From positions 65,570,031-65,634,030 of the forward strand of contig OZ035961.1 in assembly GCA_964034945.1 (NCBI GenBank): 64,000 bases of DNA, in the 5' to 3' direction. This document shows positions 1-13,816 of this stretch, piece by piece. Source of the stretch: Chrysopilus asiliformis. Its lineage: Eukaryota; Arthropoda; Insecta; Diptera; Rhagionidae. The stretch's first letter is position 1, and every line of letters starts with the position of its first letter. The translations under genes were made by a program, and so were the position numbers. The notes under the pieces were generated by a model. It was given only the letters and a program-made list of their open reading frames with translations, had not been told where the DNA came from and did no database searches.

Positions 1-148
1 CGTTTTTCAAAAATCGATTTTTTGCCCGATTTTCGAGGGGAAGTATGCCCTGTTAAAACCGAATATCTGCAAATATTAAAAACGCTTAATTTTTTGAGTG
101 CTGTAACATGTATGAATGCGGAAGAATCGCTGGCGGACACCTACCTAA

Positions 149-700
149 GGGTACGTCCATAGTGAACCAGCTTCTCGCTTCCTCGCGCACCAGCTTTCTG
201 GCGAGATTTACGCCGGTACTTATAACCAGCTTGATTTAGGTGATGGTCATAGTGAATCTCGCGCCTGTACCGCAGATACGATGGAACTTTCACGTGAGGA
301 ATTGCTTTGCATGTTCATTTCCTTTCCTATTTCATTCCATGCCCTGTCTACAGCATTCCGATTAGAATGATCTTTCAGTCGTTTATCCCAAATAATTTGT
401 TTAACAAACACTTTAGAAATTAAAATTTCTTTATTAACTTCCGCATTGATTTTGCCAAAAAAGCTGACAAATAAAATATTACAACTAACAACAGGCTTGT
501 AGCCGGTTACCTGCGTTAACAAGAATTAAAAATTGATTCCGGTAAAAGCTGATAAACGCCGGCTGATTCTTATGAAAGCGAGAACCCGGTTCACTATGGA
601 CGCGACAATTCATACTCGGGTTAATTTTTATCCAGTGTAAAACGGCGGCTGGAAAGCAATAAAGCGAGAAGCTGGTTTTATGGCCACTATGGACGTACCC
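149..700. mobile_element. PIF/Harbinger-like MITE carrying a MADF fragment
   Basis: The ends are perfect 16-bp inverted repeats, GGGTACGTCCATAGTG at 149-164 and its complement at 685-700. Both are flanked by TAA (146-148 and 701-703), the 3-bp target type of PIF/Harbinger transposons. The subterminal motif TTCACTATGGACG recurs in both orientations near 155, 246, 583 and 687. The interior contains a MADF-like coding fragment on the minus strand. No nuclease is present, so the element is non-autonomous. Superfamily assignment is inference from the target site and the MADF cargo. Confidence 0.75.
247..522 (-). pseudogene. MADF-domain fragment inside MITE
   Basis: The 91-codon open frame contains a stretch around residues 34-66 that reads like the N-terminal half of a MADF (Myb/SANT-like) DNA-binding domain: a hydrophobic LIS-V start, the IIWDKRLKDHSNRN core, then an AW-EIGKEM helix. 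The second half of the domain (the usual K-W--LR helix) is missing and the frame runs into unrelated residues. MADF proteins are often the accessory DNA-binding partner of Harbinger nucleases. This copy sits inside the TAA-flanked element at 149-700 and is probably a relic of such a partner. An exon of a longer element gene is the alternative. It is not expected to be functional. Confidence 0.55.
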
Positions 701-702
701 TA

Positions 703-1373
703 AGGTTCCTCGTTAGAATTAAAAAATATCAGTTGTGGTCAACACAAAACTTTCTTCTACAAAATCTACGACCCTGTGCAATTTACGCTAGAGCCCTGTC
801 GCGTTGTCAACCTAAGACGACCTCCCAATAAATTGTTGGTTCATCCAAAAATATCAAAAACGTACAAAATTTGAGATAACTTGAGAACTGTAAAAGATAT
901 CAATTTACGGTAAATGGCAAAAATGTAGAAAATGTTAACATCTTTAATTATTCTTTTAACTGATTTGTCGAAAAACCGTTAGTTTGCAAATTATTCGCAA
1001 AAATATGATTTTTTACATATTAATGAAAATATCTCAATAACGGTAAAAGATAACGGATAACGGTAAAAGACAAAATTGTGCAAAATGCCATTCTCATTAA
1101 TTCACTTCATACATTCAGTCAGCAAAAACCCGTTAGTTTTCGAGATAATCGCAAAAAACTGTTTTTTTTTGGAAATAACGGTTTATCTCGATAACGGGTT
1201 GAGATATCGAGTTATAGCTAAAGACAAAAGTGTGGGAAATCTTATTTTCTCCAAGTTTTGTCGTACTTAAGGCCACTAAAAAACGCGTAGTTTGGGAGTA
1301 AATCGAGAAAAACGAAATTGCGATTTTTGAAAAACCGCCATTTTGGATACTTCCGGTTAACGGATTTCCACCA
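703..1373. other. AT-rich sequence, no gene seen
   Basis: No coding exon or RNA gene is recognisable. Near 890-1230 the phrase AACGGTAAAAGA recurs in degenerate form, suggesting an old repeat. Confidence 0.5.
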
Positions 1374-4300
1374 AAAGTTGATAGGATCGTCCCATTTCAG
1401 GACCCAACATGCCTATAAAATTTCATGGCGCCAGCTCTATTAGTTTTTGAGAAATCTTGTACACAGACTGACAGACTGACAGACTGACAGACAGACGGAC
1501 AGACTGACAGACTGACAGACTGACAGACCGACAGACTGACAGACTGACAGACTGACAGACCGACAGACCGACAGACCGACAGACCGACAGACCGACAGAC
1601 CGACAGACCGACAGACCGACAGACCGACAGACCGACAGACCGACAGACCGACAGACCGACAGACCGACAGACCGACAGACCGACAGACCGACAGACCGAC
1701 AGACTGACAGACTGACAGACTGACAGACTGACAGACTGACAGACTGACAGACTGACAGACTGACAGACTGACAGACTGACAGACTGACAGACTGACAGAC
1801 TGACAGACTGACAGACTGACAGACTGACAGACTGACAGACTGACAGACTGACAGACTGACAGACTGACAGACTGACAGACTGACAGACTGACAGACTGAC
1901 AGACTGACAGACTGACAGACTGACAGACTGACAGACTGACAGACTGACAGACTGACAGACTGACAGACTGACAGACTGACAGACTGACAGACTGACAGAC
2001 TGACAGACTGACAGACTGACAGACTGACAGACTGACAGACTGACAGACTGACAGACTGACAGACTGACAGACTGACAGACTGACAGACTGACAGACTGAC
2101 AGACTGACAGACTGACAGACTGACAGACTGACAGACTGACAGACTGACAGACTGACAGACTGACAGACTGACAGACTGACAGACTGACAGACTGACAGAC
2201 TGACAGACTGACAGACTGACAGACTGACAGACTGACAGACTGACAGACTGACAGACTGACAGACTGACAGACTGACAGACTGACAGACTGACAGACTGAC
2301 AGACTGACAGACTGACAGACTGACAGACTGACAGACTGACAGACTGACAGACTGACAGACTGACAGACTGACAGACTGACAGACTGACAGACTGACAGAC
2401 TGACAGACTGACAGACTGACAGACTGACAGACTGACAGACTGACAGACTGACAGACTGACAGACTGACAGACTGACAGACTGACAGACTGACAGACTGAC
2501 AGACTGACAGACTGACAGACTGACAGACTGACAGACTGACAGACTGACAGACTGACAGACTGACAGACTGACAGACTGACAGACTGACAGACTGACAGAC
2601 TGACAGACTGACAGACTGACAGACTGACAGACTGACAGACTGACAGACTGACAGACTGACAGACTGACAGACTGACAGACTGACAGACTGACAGACTGAC
2701 AGACTGACAGACTGACAGACTGACAGACTGACAGACTGACAGACTGACAGACTGACAGACTGACAGACTGACAGACTGACAGACTGACAGACTGACAGAC
2801 TGACAGACTGACAGACTGACAGACTGACAGACTGACAGACTGACAGACTGACAGACTGACAGACTGACAGACTGACAGACTGACAGACTGACAGACTGAC
2901 AGACTGACAGACTGACAGACTGACAGACTGACAGACTGACAGACTGACAGACTGACAGACTGACAGACTGACAGACTGACAGACTGACAGACTGACAGAC
3001 TGACAGACTGACAGACTGACAGACTGACAGACTGACAGACTGACAGACTGACAGACTGACAGACTGACAGACTGACAGACTGACAGACTGACAGACTGAC
3101 AGACTGACAGACTGACAGACTGACAGACTGACAGACTGACAGACTGACAGACTGACAGACTGACAGACTGACAGACTGACAGACTGACAGACTGACAGAC
3201 TGACAGACTGACAGACTGACAGACTGACAGACTGACAGACTGACAGACTGACAGACTGACAGACTGACAGACTGACAGACTGACAGACTGACAGACTGAC
3301 AGACTGACAGACTGACAGACTGACAGACTGACAGACTGACAGACTGACAGACTGACAGACTGACAGACTGACAGACTGACAGACTGACAGACTGACAGAC
3401 TGACAGACTGACAGACTGACAGACTGACAGACTGACAGACTGACAGACTGACAGACTGACAGACTGACAGACTGACAGACTGACAGACTGACAGACTGAC
3501 AGACTGACAGACTGACAGACTGACAGACTGACAGACTGACAGACTGACAGACTGACAGACTGACAGACTGACAGACTGACAGACTGACAGACTGACAGAC
3601 TGACAGACTGACAGACTGACAGACTGACAGACTGACAGACTGACAGACTGACAGACTGACAGACTGACAGACTGACAGACTGACAGACTGACAGACTGAC
3701 AGACTGACAGACTGACAGACTGACAGACTGACAGACTGACAGACTGACAGACTGACAGACTGACAGACTGACAGACTGACAGACTGACAGACTGACAGAC
3801 TGACAGACTGACAGACTGACAGACTGACAGACTGACAGACTGACAGACTGACAGACTGACAGACTGACAGACTGACAGACTGACAGACTGACAGACTGAC
3901 AGACTGACAGACTGACAGACTGACAGACTGACAGACTGACAGACTGACAGACTGACAGACTGACAGACTGACAGACTGACAGACTGACAGACTGACAGAC
4001 TGACAGACTGACAGACTGACAGACTGACAGACTGACAGACTGACAGACTGACAGACTGACAGACTGACAGACTGACAGACTGACAGACTGACAGACTGAC
4101 AGACTGACAGACTGACAGACTGACAGACTGACAGACTGACAGACTGACAGACTGACAGACTGACAGACTGACAGACTGACAGACTGACAGACTGACAGAC
4201 TGACAGACTGACAGACTGACAGACTGACAGACTGACAGACTGACAGACTGACAGACTGACAGACTGACAGACTGACAGACTGACAGACTGACAGACTGAC

Positions 4301-7300
4301 AGACTGACAGACTGACAGACTGACAGACTGACAGACTGACAGACTGACAGACTGACAGACTGACAGACTGACAGACTGACAGACTGACAGACTGACAGAC
4401 TGACAGACTGACAGACTGACAGACTGACAGACTGACAGACTGACAGACTGACAGACTGACAGACTGACAGACTGACAGACTGACAGACTGACAGACTGAC
4501 AGACTGACAGACTGACAGACTGACAGACTGACAGACTGACAGACTGACAGACTGACAGACTGACAGACTGACAGACTGACAGACTGACAGACTGACAGAC
4601 TGACAGACTGACAGACTGACAGACTGACAGACTGACAGACTGACAGACTGACAGACTGACAGACTGACAGACTGACAGACTGACAGACTGACAGACTGAC
4701 AGACTGACAGACTGACAGACTGACAGACTGACAGACTGACAGACTGACAGACTGACAGACTGACAGACTGACAGACTGACAGACTGACAGACTGACAGAC
4801 TGACAGACTGACAGACTGACAGACTGACAGACTGACAGACTGACAGACTGACAGACTGACAGACTGACAGACTGACAGACTGACAGACTGACAGACTGAC
4901 AGACTGACAGACTGACAGACTGACAGACTGACAGACTGACAGACTGACAGACTGACAGACTGACAGACTGACAGACTGACAGACTGACAGACTGACAGAC
5001 TGACAGACTGACAGACTGACAGACTGACAGACTGACAGACTGACAGACTGACAGACTGACAGACTGACAGACTGACAGACTGACAGACTGACAGACTGAC
5101 AGACTGACAGACTGACAGACTGACAGACTGACAGACTGACAGACTGACAGACTGACAGACTGACAGACTGACAGACTGACAGACTGACAGACTGACAGAC
5201 TGACAGACTGACAGACTGACAGACTGACAGACTGACAGACTGACAGACTGACAGACTGACAGACTGACAGACTGACAGACTGACAGACTGACAGACTGAC
5301 AGACTGACAGACTGACAGACTGACAGACTGACAGACTGACAGACTGACAGACTGACAGACTGACAGACTGACAGACTGACAGACTGACAGACTGACAGAC
5401 TGACAGACTGACAGACTGACAGACTGACAGACTGACAGACTGACAGACTGACAGACTGACAGACTGACAGACTGACAGACTGACAGACTGACAGACTGAC
5501 AGACTGACAGACTGACAGACTGACAGACTGACAGACTGACAGACTGACAGACTGACAGACTGACAGACTGACAGACTGACAGACTGACAGACTGACAGAC
5601 TGACAGACTGACAGACTGACAGACTGACAGACTGACAGACTGACAGACTGACAGACTGACAGACTGACAGACTGACAGACTGACAGACTGACAGACTGAC
5701 AGACTGACAGACTGACAGACTGACAGACTGACAGACTGACAGACTGACAGACTGACAGACTGACAGACTGACAGACTGACAGACTGACAGACTGACAGAC
5801 TGACAGACTGACAGACTGACAGACTGACAGACTGACAGACTGACAGACTGACAGACTGACAGACTGACAGACTGACAGACTGACAGACTGACAGACTGAC
5901 AGACTGACAGACTGACAGACTGACAGACTGACAGACTGACAGACTGACAGACTGACAGACTGACAGACTGACAGACTGACAGACTGACAGACTGACAGAC
6001 TGACAGACTGACAGACTGACAGACTGACAGACTGACAGACTGACAGACTGACAGACTGACAGACTGACAGACTGACAGACTGACAGACTGACAGACTGAC
6101 AGACTGACAGACTGACAGACTGACAGACTGACAGACTGACAGACTGACAGACTGACAGACTGACAGACTGACAGACTGACAGACTGACAGACTGACAGAC
6201 TGACAGACTGACAGACTGACAGACTGACAGACTGACAGACTGACAGACTGACAGACTGACAGACTGACAGACTGACAGACTGACAGACTGACAGACTGAC
6301 AGACTGACAGACTGACAGACTGACAGACTGACAGACTGACAGACTGACAGACTGACAGACTGACAGACTGACAGACTGACAGACTGACAGACTGACAGAC
6401 TGACAGACTGACAGACTGACAGACTGACAGACTGACAGACTGACAGACTGACAGACTGACAGACTGACAGACTGACAGACTGACAGACTGACAGACTGAC
6501 AGACTGACAGACTGACAGACTGACAGACTGACAGACTGACAGACTGACAGACTGACAGACTGACAGACTGACAGACTGACAGACTGACAGACTGACAGAC
6601 TGACAGACTGACAGACTGACAGACTGACAGACTGACAGACTGACAGACTGACAGACTGACAGACTGACAGACTGACAGACTGACAGACTGACAGACTGAC
6701 AGACTGACAGACTGACAGACTGACAGACTGACAGACTGACAGACTGACAGACTGACAGACTGACAGACTGACAGACTGACAGACTGACAGACTGACAGAC
6801 TGACAGACTGACAGACTGACAGACTGACAGACTGACAGACTGACAGACTGACAGACTGACAGACTGACAGACTGACAGACTGACAGACTGACAGACTGAC
6901 AGACTGACAGACTGACAGACTGACAGACTGACAGACTGACAGACTGACAGACTGACAGACTGACAGACTGACAGACTGACAGACTGACAGACTGACAGAC
7001 TGACAGACTGACAGACTGACAGACTGACAGACTGACAGACTGACAGACTGACAGACTGACAGACTGACAGACTGACAGACTGACAGACTGACAGACTGAC
7101 AGACTGACAGACTGACAGACTGACAGACTGACAGACTGACAGACTGACAGACTGACAGACTGACAGACTGACAGACTGACAGACTGACAGACTGACAGAC
7201 TGACAGACTGACAGACTGACAGACTGACAGACTGACAGACTGACAGACTGACAGACTGACAGACTGACAGACTGACAGACTGACAGACTGACAGACTGAC

Positions 7301-10300
7301 AGACTGACAGACTGACAGACTGACAGACTGACAGACTGACAGACTGACAGACTGACAGACTGACAGACTGACAGACTGACAGACTGACAGACTGACAGAC
7401 TGACAGACTGACAGACTGACAGACTGACAGACTGACAGACTGACAGACTGACAGACTGACAGACTGACAGACTGACAGACTGACAGACTGACAGACTGAC
7501 AGACTGACAGACTGACAGACTGACAGACTGACAGACTGACAGACTGACAGACTGACAGACTGACAGACTGACAGACTGACAGACTGACAGACTGACAGAC
7601 TGACAGACTGACAGACTGACAGACTGACAGACTGACAGACTGACAGACTGACAGACTGACAGACTGACAGACTGACAGACTGACAGACTGACAGACTGAC
7701 AGACTGACAGACTGACAGACTGACAGACTGACAGACTGACAGACTGACAGACTGACAGACTGACAGACTGACAGACTGACAGACTGACAGACTGACAGAC
7801 TGACAGACTGACAGACTGACAGACTGACAGACTGACAGACTGACAGACTGACAGACTGACAGACTGACAGACTGACAGACTGACAGACTGACAGACTGAC
7901 AGACTGACAGACTGACAGACTGACAGACTGACAGACTGACAGACTGACAGACTGACAGACTGACAGACTGACAGACTGACAGACTGACAGACTGACAGAC
8001 TGACAGACTGACAGACTGACAGACTGACAGACTGACAGACTGACAGACTGACAGACTGACAGACTGACAGACTGACAGACTGACAGACTGACAGACTGAC
8101 AGACTGACAGACTGACAGACTGACAGACTGACAGACTGACAGACTGACAGACTGACAGACTGACAGACTGACAGACTGACAGACTGACAGACTGACAGAC
8201 TGACAGACTGACAGACTGACAGACTGACAGACTGACAGACTGACAGACTGACAGACTGACAGACTGACAGACTGACAGACTGACAGACTGACAGACTGAC
8301 AGACTGACAGACTGACAGACTGACAGACTGACAGACTGACAGACTGACAGACTGACAGACTGACAGACTGACAGACTGACAGACTGACAGACTGACAGAC
8401 TGACAGACTGACAGACTGACAGACTGACAGACTGACAGACTGACAGACTGACAGACTGACAGACTGACAGACTGACAGACTGACAGACTGACAGACTGAC
8501 AGACTGACAGACTGACAGACTGACAGACTGACAGACTGACAGACTGACAGACTGACAGACTGACAGACTGACAGACTGACAGACTGACAGACTGACAGAC
8601 TGACAGACTGACAGACTGACAGACTGACAGACTGACAGACTGACAGACTGACAGACTGACAGACTGACAGACTGACAGACTGACAGACTGACAGACTGAC
8701 AGACTGACAGACTGACAGACTGACAGACTGACAGACTGACAGACTGACAGACTGACAGACTGACAGACTGACAGACTGACAGACTGACAGACTGACAGAC
8801 TGACAGACTGACAGACTGACAGACTGACAGACTGACAGACTGACAGACTGACAGACTGACAGACTGACAGACTGACAGACTGACAGACTGACAGACTGAC
8901 AGACTGACAGACTGACAGACTGACAGACTGACAGACTGACAGACTGACAGACTGACAGACTGACAGACTGACAGACTGACAGACTGACAGACTGACAGAC
9001 TGACAGACTGACAGACTGACAGACTGACAGACTGACAGACTGACAGACTGACAGACTGACAGACTGACAGACTGACAGACTGACAGACTGACAGACTGAC
9101 AGACTGACAGACTGACAGACTGACAGACTGACAGACTGACAGACTGACAGACTGACAGACTGACAGACTGACAGACTGACAGACTGACAGACTGACAGAC
9201 TGACAGACTGACAGACTGACAGACTGACAGACTGACAGACTGACAGACTGACAGACTGACAGACTGACAGACTGACAGACTGACAGACTGACAGACTGAC
9301 AGACTGACAGACTGACAGACTGACAGACTGACAGACTGACAGACTGACAGACTGACAGACTGACAGACTGACAGACTGACAGACTGACAGACTGACAGAC
9401 TGACAGACTGACAGACTGACAGACTGACAGACTGACAGACTGACAGACTGACAGACTGACAGACTGACAGACTGACAGACTGACAGACTGACAGACTGAC
9501 AGACTGACAGACTGACAGACTGACAGACTGACAGACTGACAGACTGACAGACTGACAGACTGACAGACTGACAGACTGACAGACTGACAGACTGACAGAC
9601 TGACAGACTGACAGACTGACAGACTGACAGACTGACAGACTGACAGACTGACAGACTGACAGACTGACAGACTGACAGACTGACAGACTGACAGACTGAC
9701 AGACTGACAGACTGACAGACTGACAGACTGACAGACTGACAGACTGACAGACTGACAGACTGACAGACTGACAGACTGACAGACTGACAGACTGACAGAC
9801 TGACAGACTGACAGACTGACAGACTGACAGACTGACAGACTGACAGACTGACAGACTGACAGACTGACAGACTGACAGACTGACAGACTGACAGACTGAC
9901 AGACTGACAGACTGACAGACTGACAGACTGACAGACTGACAGACTGACAGACTGACAGACTGACAGACTGACAGACTGACAGACTGACAGACTGACAGAC
10001 TGACAGACTGACAGACTGACAGACTGACAGACTGACAGACTGACAGACTGACAGACTGACAGACTGACAGACTGACAGACTGACAGACTGACAGACTGAC
10101 AGACTGACAGACTGACAGACTGACAGACTGACAGACTGACAGACTGACAGACTGACAGACTGACAGACTGACAGACTGACAGACTGACAGACTGACAGAC
10201 TGACAGACTGACAGACTGACAGACTGACAGACTGACAGACTGACAGACTGACAGACTGACAGACTGACAGACTGACAGACTGACAGACTGACAGACTGAC

Positions 10301-11352
10301 AGACTGACAGACTGACAGACTGACAGACTGACAGACTGACAGACTGACAGACTGACAGACTGACAGACTGACAGACTGACAGACTGACAGACTGACAGAC
10401 TGACAGACTGACAGACTGACAGACTGACAGACTGACAGACTGACAGACTGACAGACTGACAGACTGACAGACTGACAGACTGACAGACTGACAGGCTGAC
10501 AGGCTGACAGGCTGACAGGCTGACAGGCTGACAGGCTGACAGGCTGACAGGCTGACAGGCTGACAGGCTGACAGACTGACAGACTGACAGACTGACAGAC
10601 TGACAGACTGACAGGCTGACAGACTGACAGACTGACAGACTGACAGACTGACAGACTGACAGACTGACAGACTGACAGACTGACAGACTGACAGACTGAC
10701 AGACTGACAGACTGACAGACTGACAGACTGACAGACTGACAGACTGACAGACTGACAGACTGACAGACTGACAGACTGACAGACTGACAGACTGACAGAC
10801 TGACAGACTGACAGACTGACAGACTGACAGACTGACAGACTGACAGACTGACAGACTGACAGACTGACAGACTGACAGACTGACAGACTGACAGACTGAC
10901 AGACTGACAGACTGACAGACTGACAGACTGACAGACTGACAGACTGACAGACTGACAGACTGACAGACTGACAGACTGACAGACTGACAGACTGACAGAC
11001 TGACAGACTGACAGACTGACAGACTGACAGACTGACAGACTGACAGACTGACAGACTGACAGACTGACAGACTGACAGACTGACAGACTGACAGACTGAC
11101 AGACTGACAGACTGACAGACTGACAGACTGACAGACTGACAGACTGACAGACTGACAGACTGACAGACTGACAGACTGACAGACTGACAGACTGACAGAC
11201 TGACAGACTGACAGACTGACAGACTGACAGACTGACAGACTGACAGACTGACAGACAGAAAGACATTTTTTAAATATGACTCCAATCGACTCAGGAGTGA
11301 TCGGGAAATGTTTTTTAGGCAATATTAAGAGGTCGAAATTTTTCATGAATAC
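1374..11352 (+). mobile_element. Family C element copy expanded by octamer array
   Basis: The left flank (1374-1475, containing GTTGATAGGATCGTCC and the run-up TTTTTGAGAAATCTTGTACA) and the right flank (11252-11352, AGAAAGACATTTTT through GGTCGAAATTTTTCATGAAT) match, in the same order, the two halves of the unexpanded copy at 13438-13816. The octamer array lies exactly between them. The 5' head of the family (GTTTGTCTGTTGGTCTG) is absent here, so this copy is also 5'-truncated. No coding capacity is visible. Family class is unknown. Confidence 0.9.
1463..11258 (+). repeat. (CTGACAGA)n octamer satellite, about 1,220 units
   Basis: The block is 9.8 kb of near-perfect 8-bp tandem repeats. The core, about 1704-10492, shows no variation by eye. 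Variants are clustered: CCGACAGA units fill 1560-1703 (18 units) with a few mixed units before them, and GGCTGACA-type units fill 10493-10572 (10 units) plus one near 10613. Since 8 bp is not a multiple of 3, every minus-strand frame encodes the same octapeptide cycle (SVSLSVCQ) and contains no stop. The plus strand has regular TGA stops. The exact unit number depends on how the assembly resolved the array. Confidence 0.98.
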
Positions 11353-11853
11353 AATAACTTTATTATACTCCGTAGAAGAAAGTAAAAATTGGCTTATGGC
11401 CAAATACGATTTAAACCAGTCGTCAGGTATTCGGCGAAAAGAGTCCCAGTTTGTTTGTATTATATTCTGATTGATTCAGGAAATTTGAGTATCCATTTTT
11501 TTCGTGGAGAAAAGGAATTATAAATACGTATTTTAACTAAGACACAAGTGTATATATGAGAAATACAGTGTTACTTACTTTTACCATTTTTCAATTTGCA
11601 ATTGGTAATTATATCGTTCATTAACTCCTTGTTTTTCTGTAAAGAAAAGAAAATTTTCAATAATTTTGAATTTGTTAATTTAACGCAAGATTTAGTAATG
11701 ACACGAATTATAAAATATTTTATGTTCTTTAACGTAAATTTAACAAGTAGCAAGAATTATTGCTAGCAATATTTCCCCAACGTTTTAGAGTAATGATTAA
11801 ACGACTTTCAAATACCATAATGAATTTACAAGTAAACCGTCTACAACATATTA
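11353..11853. other. AT-rich flank of the array, no confident gene
   Basis: No recognisable protein. A short exon-like segment with good splice signals at 11585-11636 is listed separately at low confidence. Confidence 0.5.
11585..11636 (-). other. Possible 52-nt exon (weak)
   Basis: On the minus strand a pyrimidine-rich tract ending in TTTACAG precedes 52 nt with an open frame (reads KNKELMNDIITN...), followed by GTAAAAGTAAGT, a good donor. The peptide resembles no family I recognise and does not match the next expected Epac segment. Splice signals of this quality also occur by chance in AT-rich DNA. Confidence 0.15.
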
Positions 11854-12100
11854 AGGGTATTCACTCTTTTGTGCATCGGTGTAAATGGGGTATGGATACA
11901 AGTGCATTTTACAAGAAAGCGTGAACCCCGTACAGCATTTGGAGAAGCATATATTTACATTTTCAAACCTCAAAATCTTTCTCCTCTTCGAGAAATATCA
12001 AATGTTGCCAATTTTAGAGTCACTCAATTTTAGCTAGGCCGAGTAAATATACATCCAATACACTGCTACACAACCAAATGCATCAATGCGTGAATACCCT
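11854..12100. mobile_element. Small MITE with TA target duplication
   Basis: The inverted ends begin AGGGTATTCAC on the left (11854) and end GTGAATACCCT on the right (12100), with TA on both sides. The TIR then continues imperfectly (TTTGTGCAT against GATGCATTTGGTTGTG). The 247-bp interior is non-coding. Confidence 0.65.
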
Positions 12101-12102
12101 TA

Positions 12103-12900
12103 TTATAACCTGGTCTACAATTGCACTGTTGCAAAAGCTAAACATTTAAATGCAATAGTGACAGGAAAAATAGAAAAAATTAAAAATACATCATGGCTTC
12201 AACATTTTGATAACAAAGGGCGAATATGTATAAAAAAAATTGGATCATAGTTTGCAATTTCCTTGTTTGTGTTGTCCGAACGTAAACCAGCAAGCATAAC
12301 TGCTGTCAAAAACATTGCGCAAGGTGAAATACACAACATCGGAAAACTTGATAAACGTAGATGATTTTCTGAGTAATGCTATTCAAGTGATGCAGGTTTC
12401 ACTCTCGCAGATTTAAATTCTGCACATAATATACTAACCGTATTTGATATCTGTGTATAAATATTGTATGCGCACTGTACATATATATAGACTTACGAGT
12501 AGATATAAAATATGCGTTTACCGAACAGCATTTACCCATTTTTCAAGTTCGCACGGGTCGTACAACTAGAAGCTTTGATCAAATAAAGTTTATTAACATG
12601 ACAAGCTTTAGGGAAATAAACACGATTAATATTGAATGGTTCGACGAACTTACCAAAAATTCAATGATAATTAAACGTCACGACCGTTCATATGGCAGCA
12701 TTGAATATTTTAACATATAAGAATTTATGCGCATTTCTGGCTAATTTCGAATAATAGAACTTTGACAAAAATCTCTTTTGTTGTTTTAGCAGATAAACTT
12801 TTAATTGATTGAAAAAACTGTTAACCCTTCTAGAACAGTATTTTTAACCGCAGAGAACTTTTTAAATTTTACCTGCCTTACATCTATCTATCTATATATA
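12103..12900. other. Non-coding AT-rich stretch
   Basis: Nothing recognisable: no exon-like frame and no clear terminal repeats. Confidence 0.5.
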
Positions 12901-12902
12901 TA

Positions 12903-13437
12903 AACATAACAAAAGCTATAATTGCCAATCTGGCAATTATTGAAAACCCGTATGGTGATTTAAGTGAACGACGAAGAGTTGTATCAAAATTCCACTTTGA
13001 AGTCAAATTTTCCAAAAAGATTTTTTTAAAATTTATTCCAATCGGATTTTGATTTATGGGAGTTTTATGTAGAATCATATCCTAAATAACTTTTGTTCTT
13101 GGACTTTTTTGATAAAATTCACCATTTTTGAGATATTCAGAAAAAAAAGTTTTCGTTCGTATGGGGGGTACCCCCCCTAATGGTCCATTTCTGCCCATTA
13201 ACGAACTTAGCCTCGCATTTTACGAAAAACGGATCTGCGCAAAATTTCAAGTCTCTAGCTCAATCCATGCGCCCGCAATCCGCGCCACAGACGGACGGAC
13301 ATGCTAAATTCAACTTTTTTTTTATCATTCTAAACACACTGGTGTAATTCATTTTTTTGTGTGATTACGAGATCTTGGCGTTACAAACGGTAAAGCAAAG
13401 TTAATATACCCTTTAGTTTCACCATACGGGTATAAAA
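12903..13437 (+). mobile_element. Family A element, copy 1
   Basis: The left end AACATAACAAAAGC leads into a hairpin, ATAATTGCCA/TGGCAATTAT (918-940 of the 12 kb block). The right end is an imperfect palindrome, TATACCC...GGGTATA. The subterminal inverted pair ACCCGTATGGTGA (12946-12958) and TCACCATACGGGT (13419-13431) joins the two ends. A short GACR tract lies near 13289. The layout resembles the GTCY-microsatellite elements of flies (mini-me/DINE type). No protein is encoded. Confidence 0.9.
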
Positions 13438-13816
13438 ACGGATGTTTGTCTGTTGGTCTGCGTTGCCAGGAGCAGGTTTTTAGTTATGTTAGATTTTCAA
13501 AATTCGAAACGGAAGGTCCTGTAAGCATAACGCAAATATCATTTTGCCCAATTTTCCCCGGAAAAATTGGCATCATGGGGTTTTTGGGGTCGCTGATTAC
13601 GAATCCGGTATTAGAAGTTGATAGGATCGTCCAATTCCAGGACCAAATATGCCTATCAACTTTCACGGCTCTAGCTCTATTAGTTTTTGAGAAATCTTGT
13701 ACACAGACTGACAAACAGAAAGACATTTTTGTAATATGACTTCAGTCGACTAAGGAGTTATCGGAAAATTCTGTTTAGGCAAAATTAACAGGTCGAAATT
13801 TTTCATGAATACAATC
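13438..13816 (+). mobile_element. Family C element, unexpanded copy
   Basis: The copy starts directly after family A copy 1 with GGATGTTTGTCTGTTGGTC, then TGCGTTGCCAGGAGCAGG, AAGGTCCTGTAAG and GGGGTCGCTGATTACGAATC. Near the right side, ACACAGACTGACAAACAGAA (13701-13720) is the seed that in the 1.4-11.3 kb copy became the giant octamer array. It ends with GGTCGAAATTTTTCATGAAT at 13809. Short frames across it are accidental. Confidence 0.85.

Noticed and set aside
1463..11258. Octamer array as telomeric repeat
   Set aside because: It is interstitial, bounded on both sides by one transposable element, and lacks a G-rich strand typical of telomeres.
1463..11258. CRISPR array
   Set aside because: The units are 8 bp, contiguous and without spacers, in a eukaryotic context.
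1397..11403. Three minus-strand frames of about 3,280-3,330 codons
   Set aside because: They are the stop-free reading of the octamer in three frames; all encode the same SVSLSVCQ cycle and only accidental flanking codons differ.
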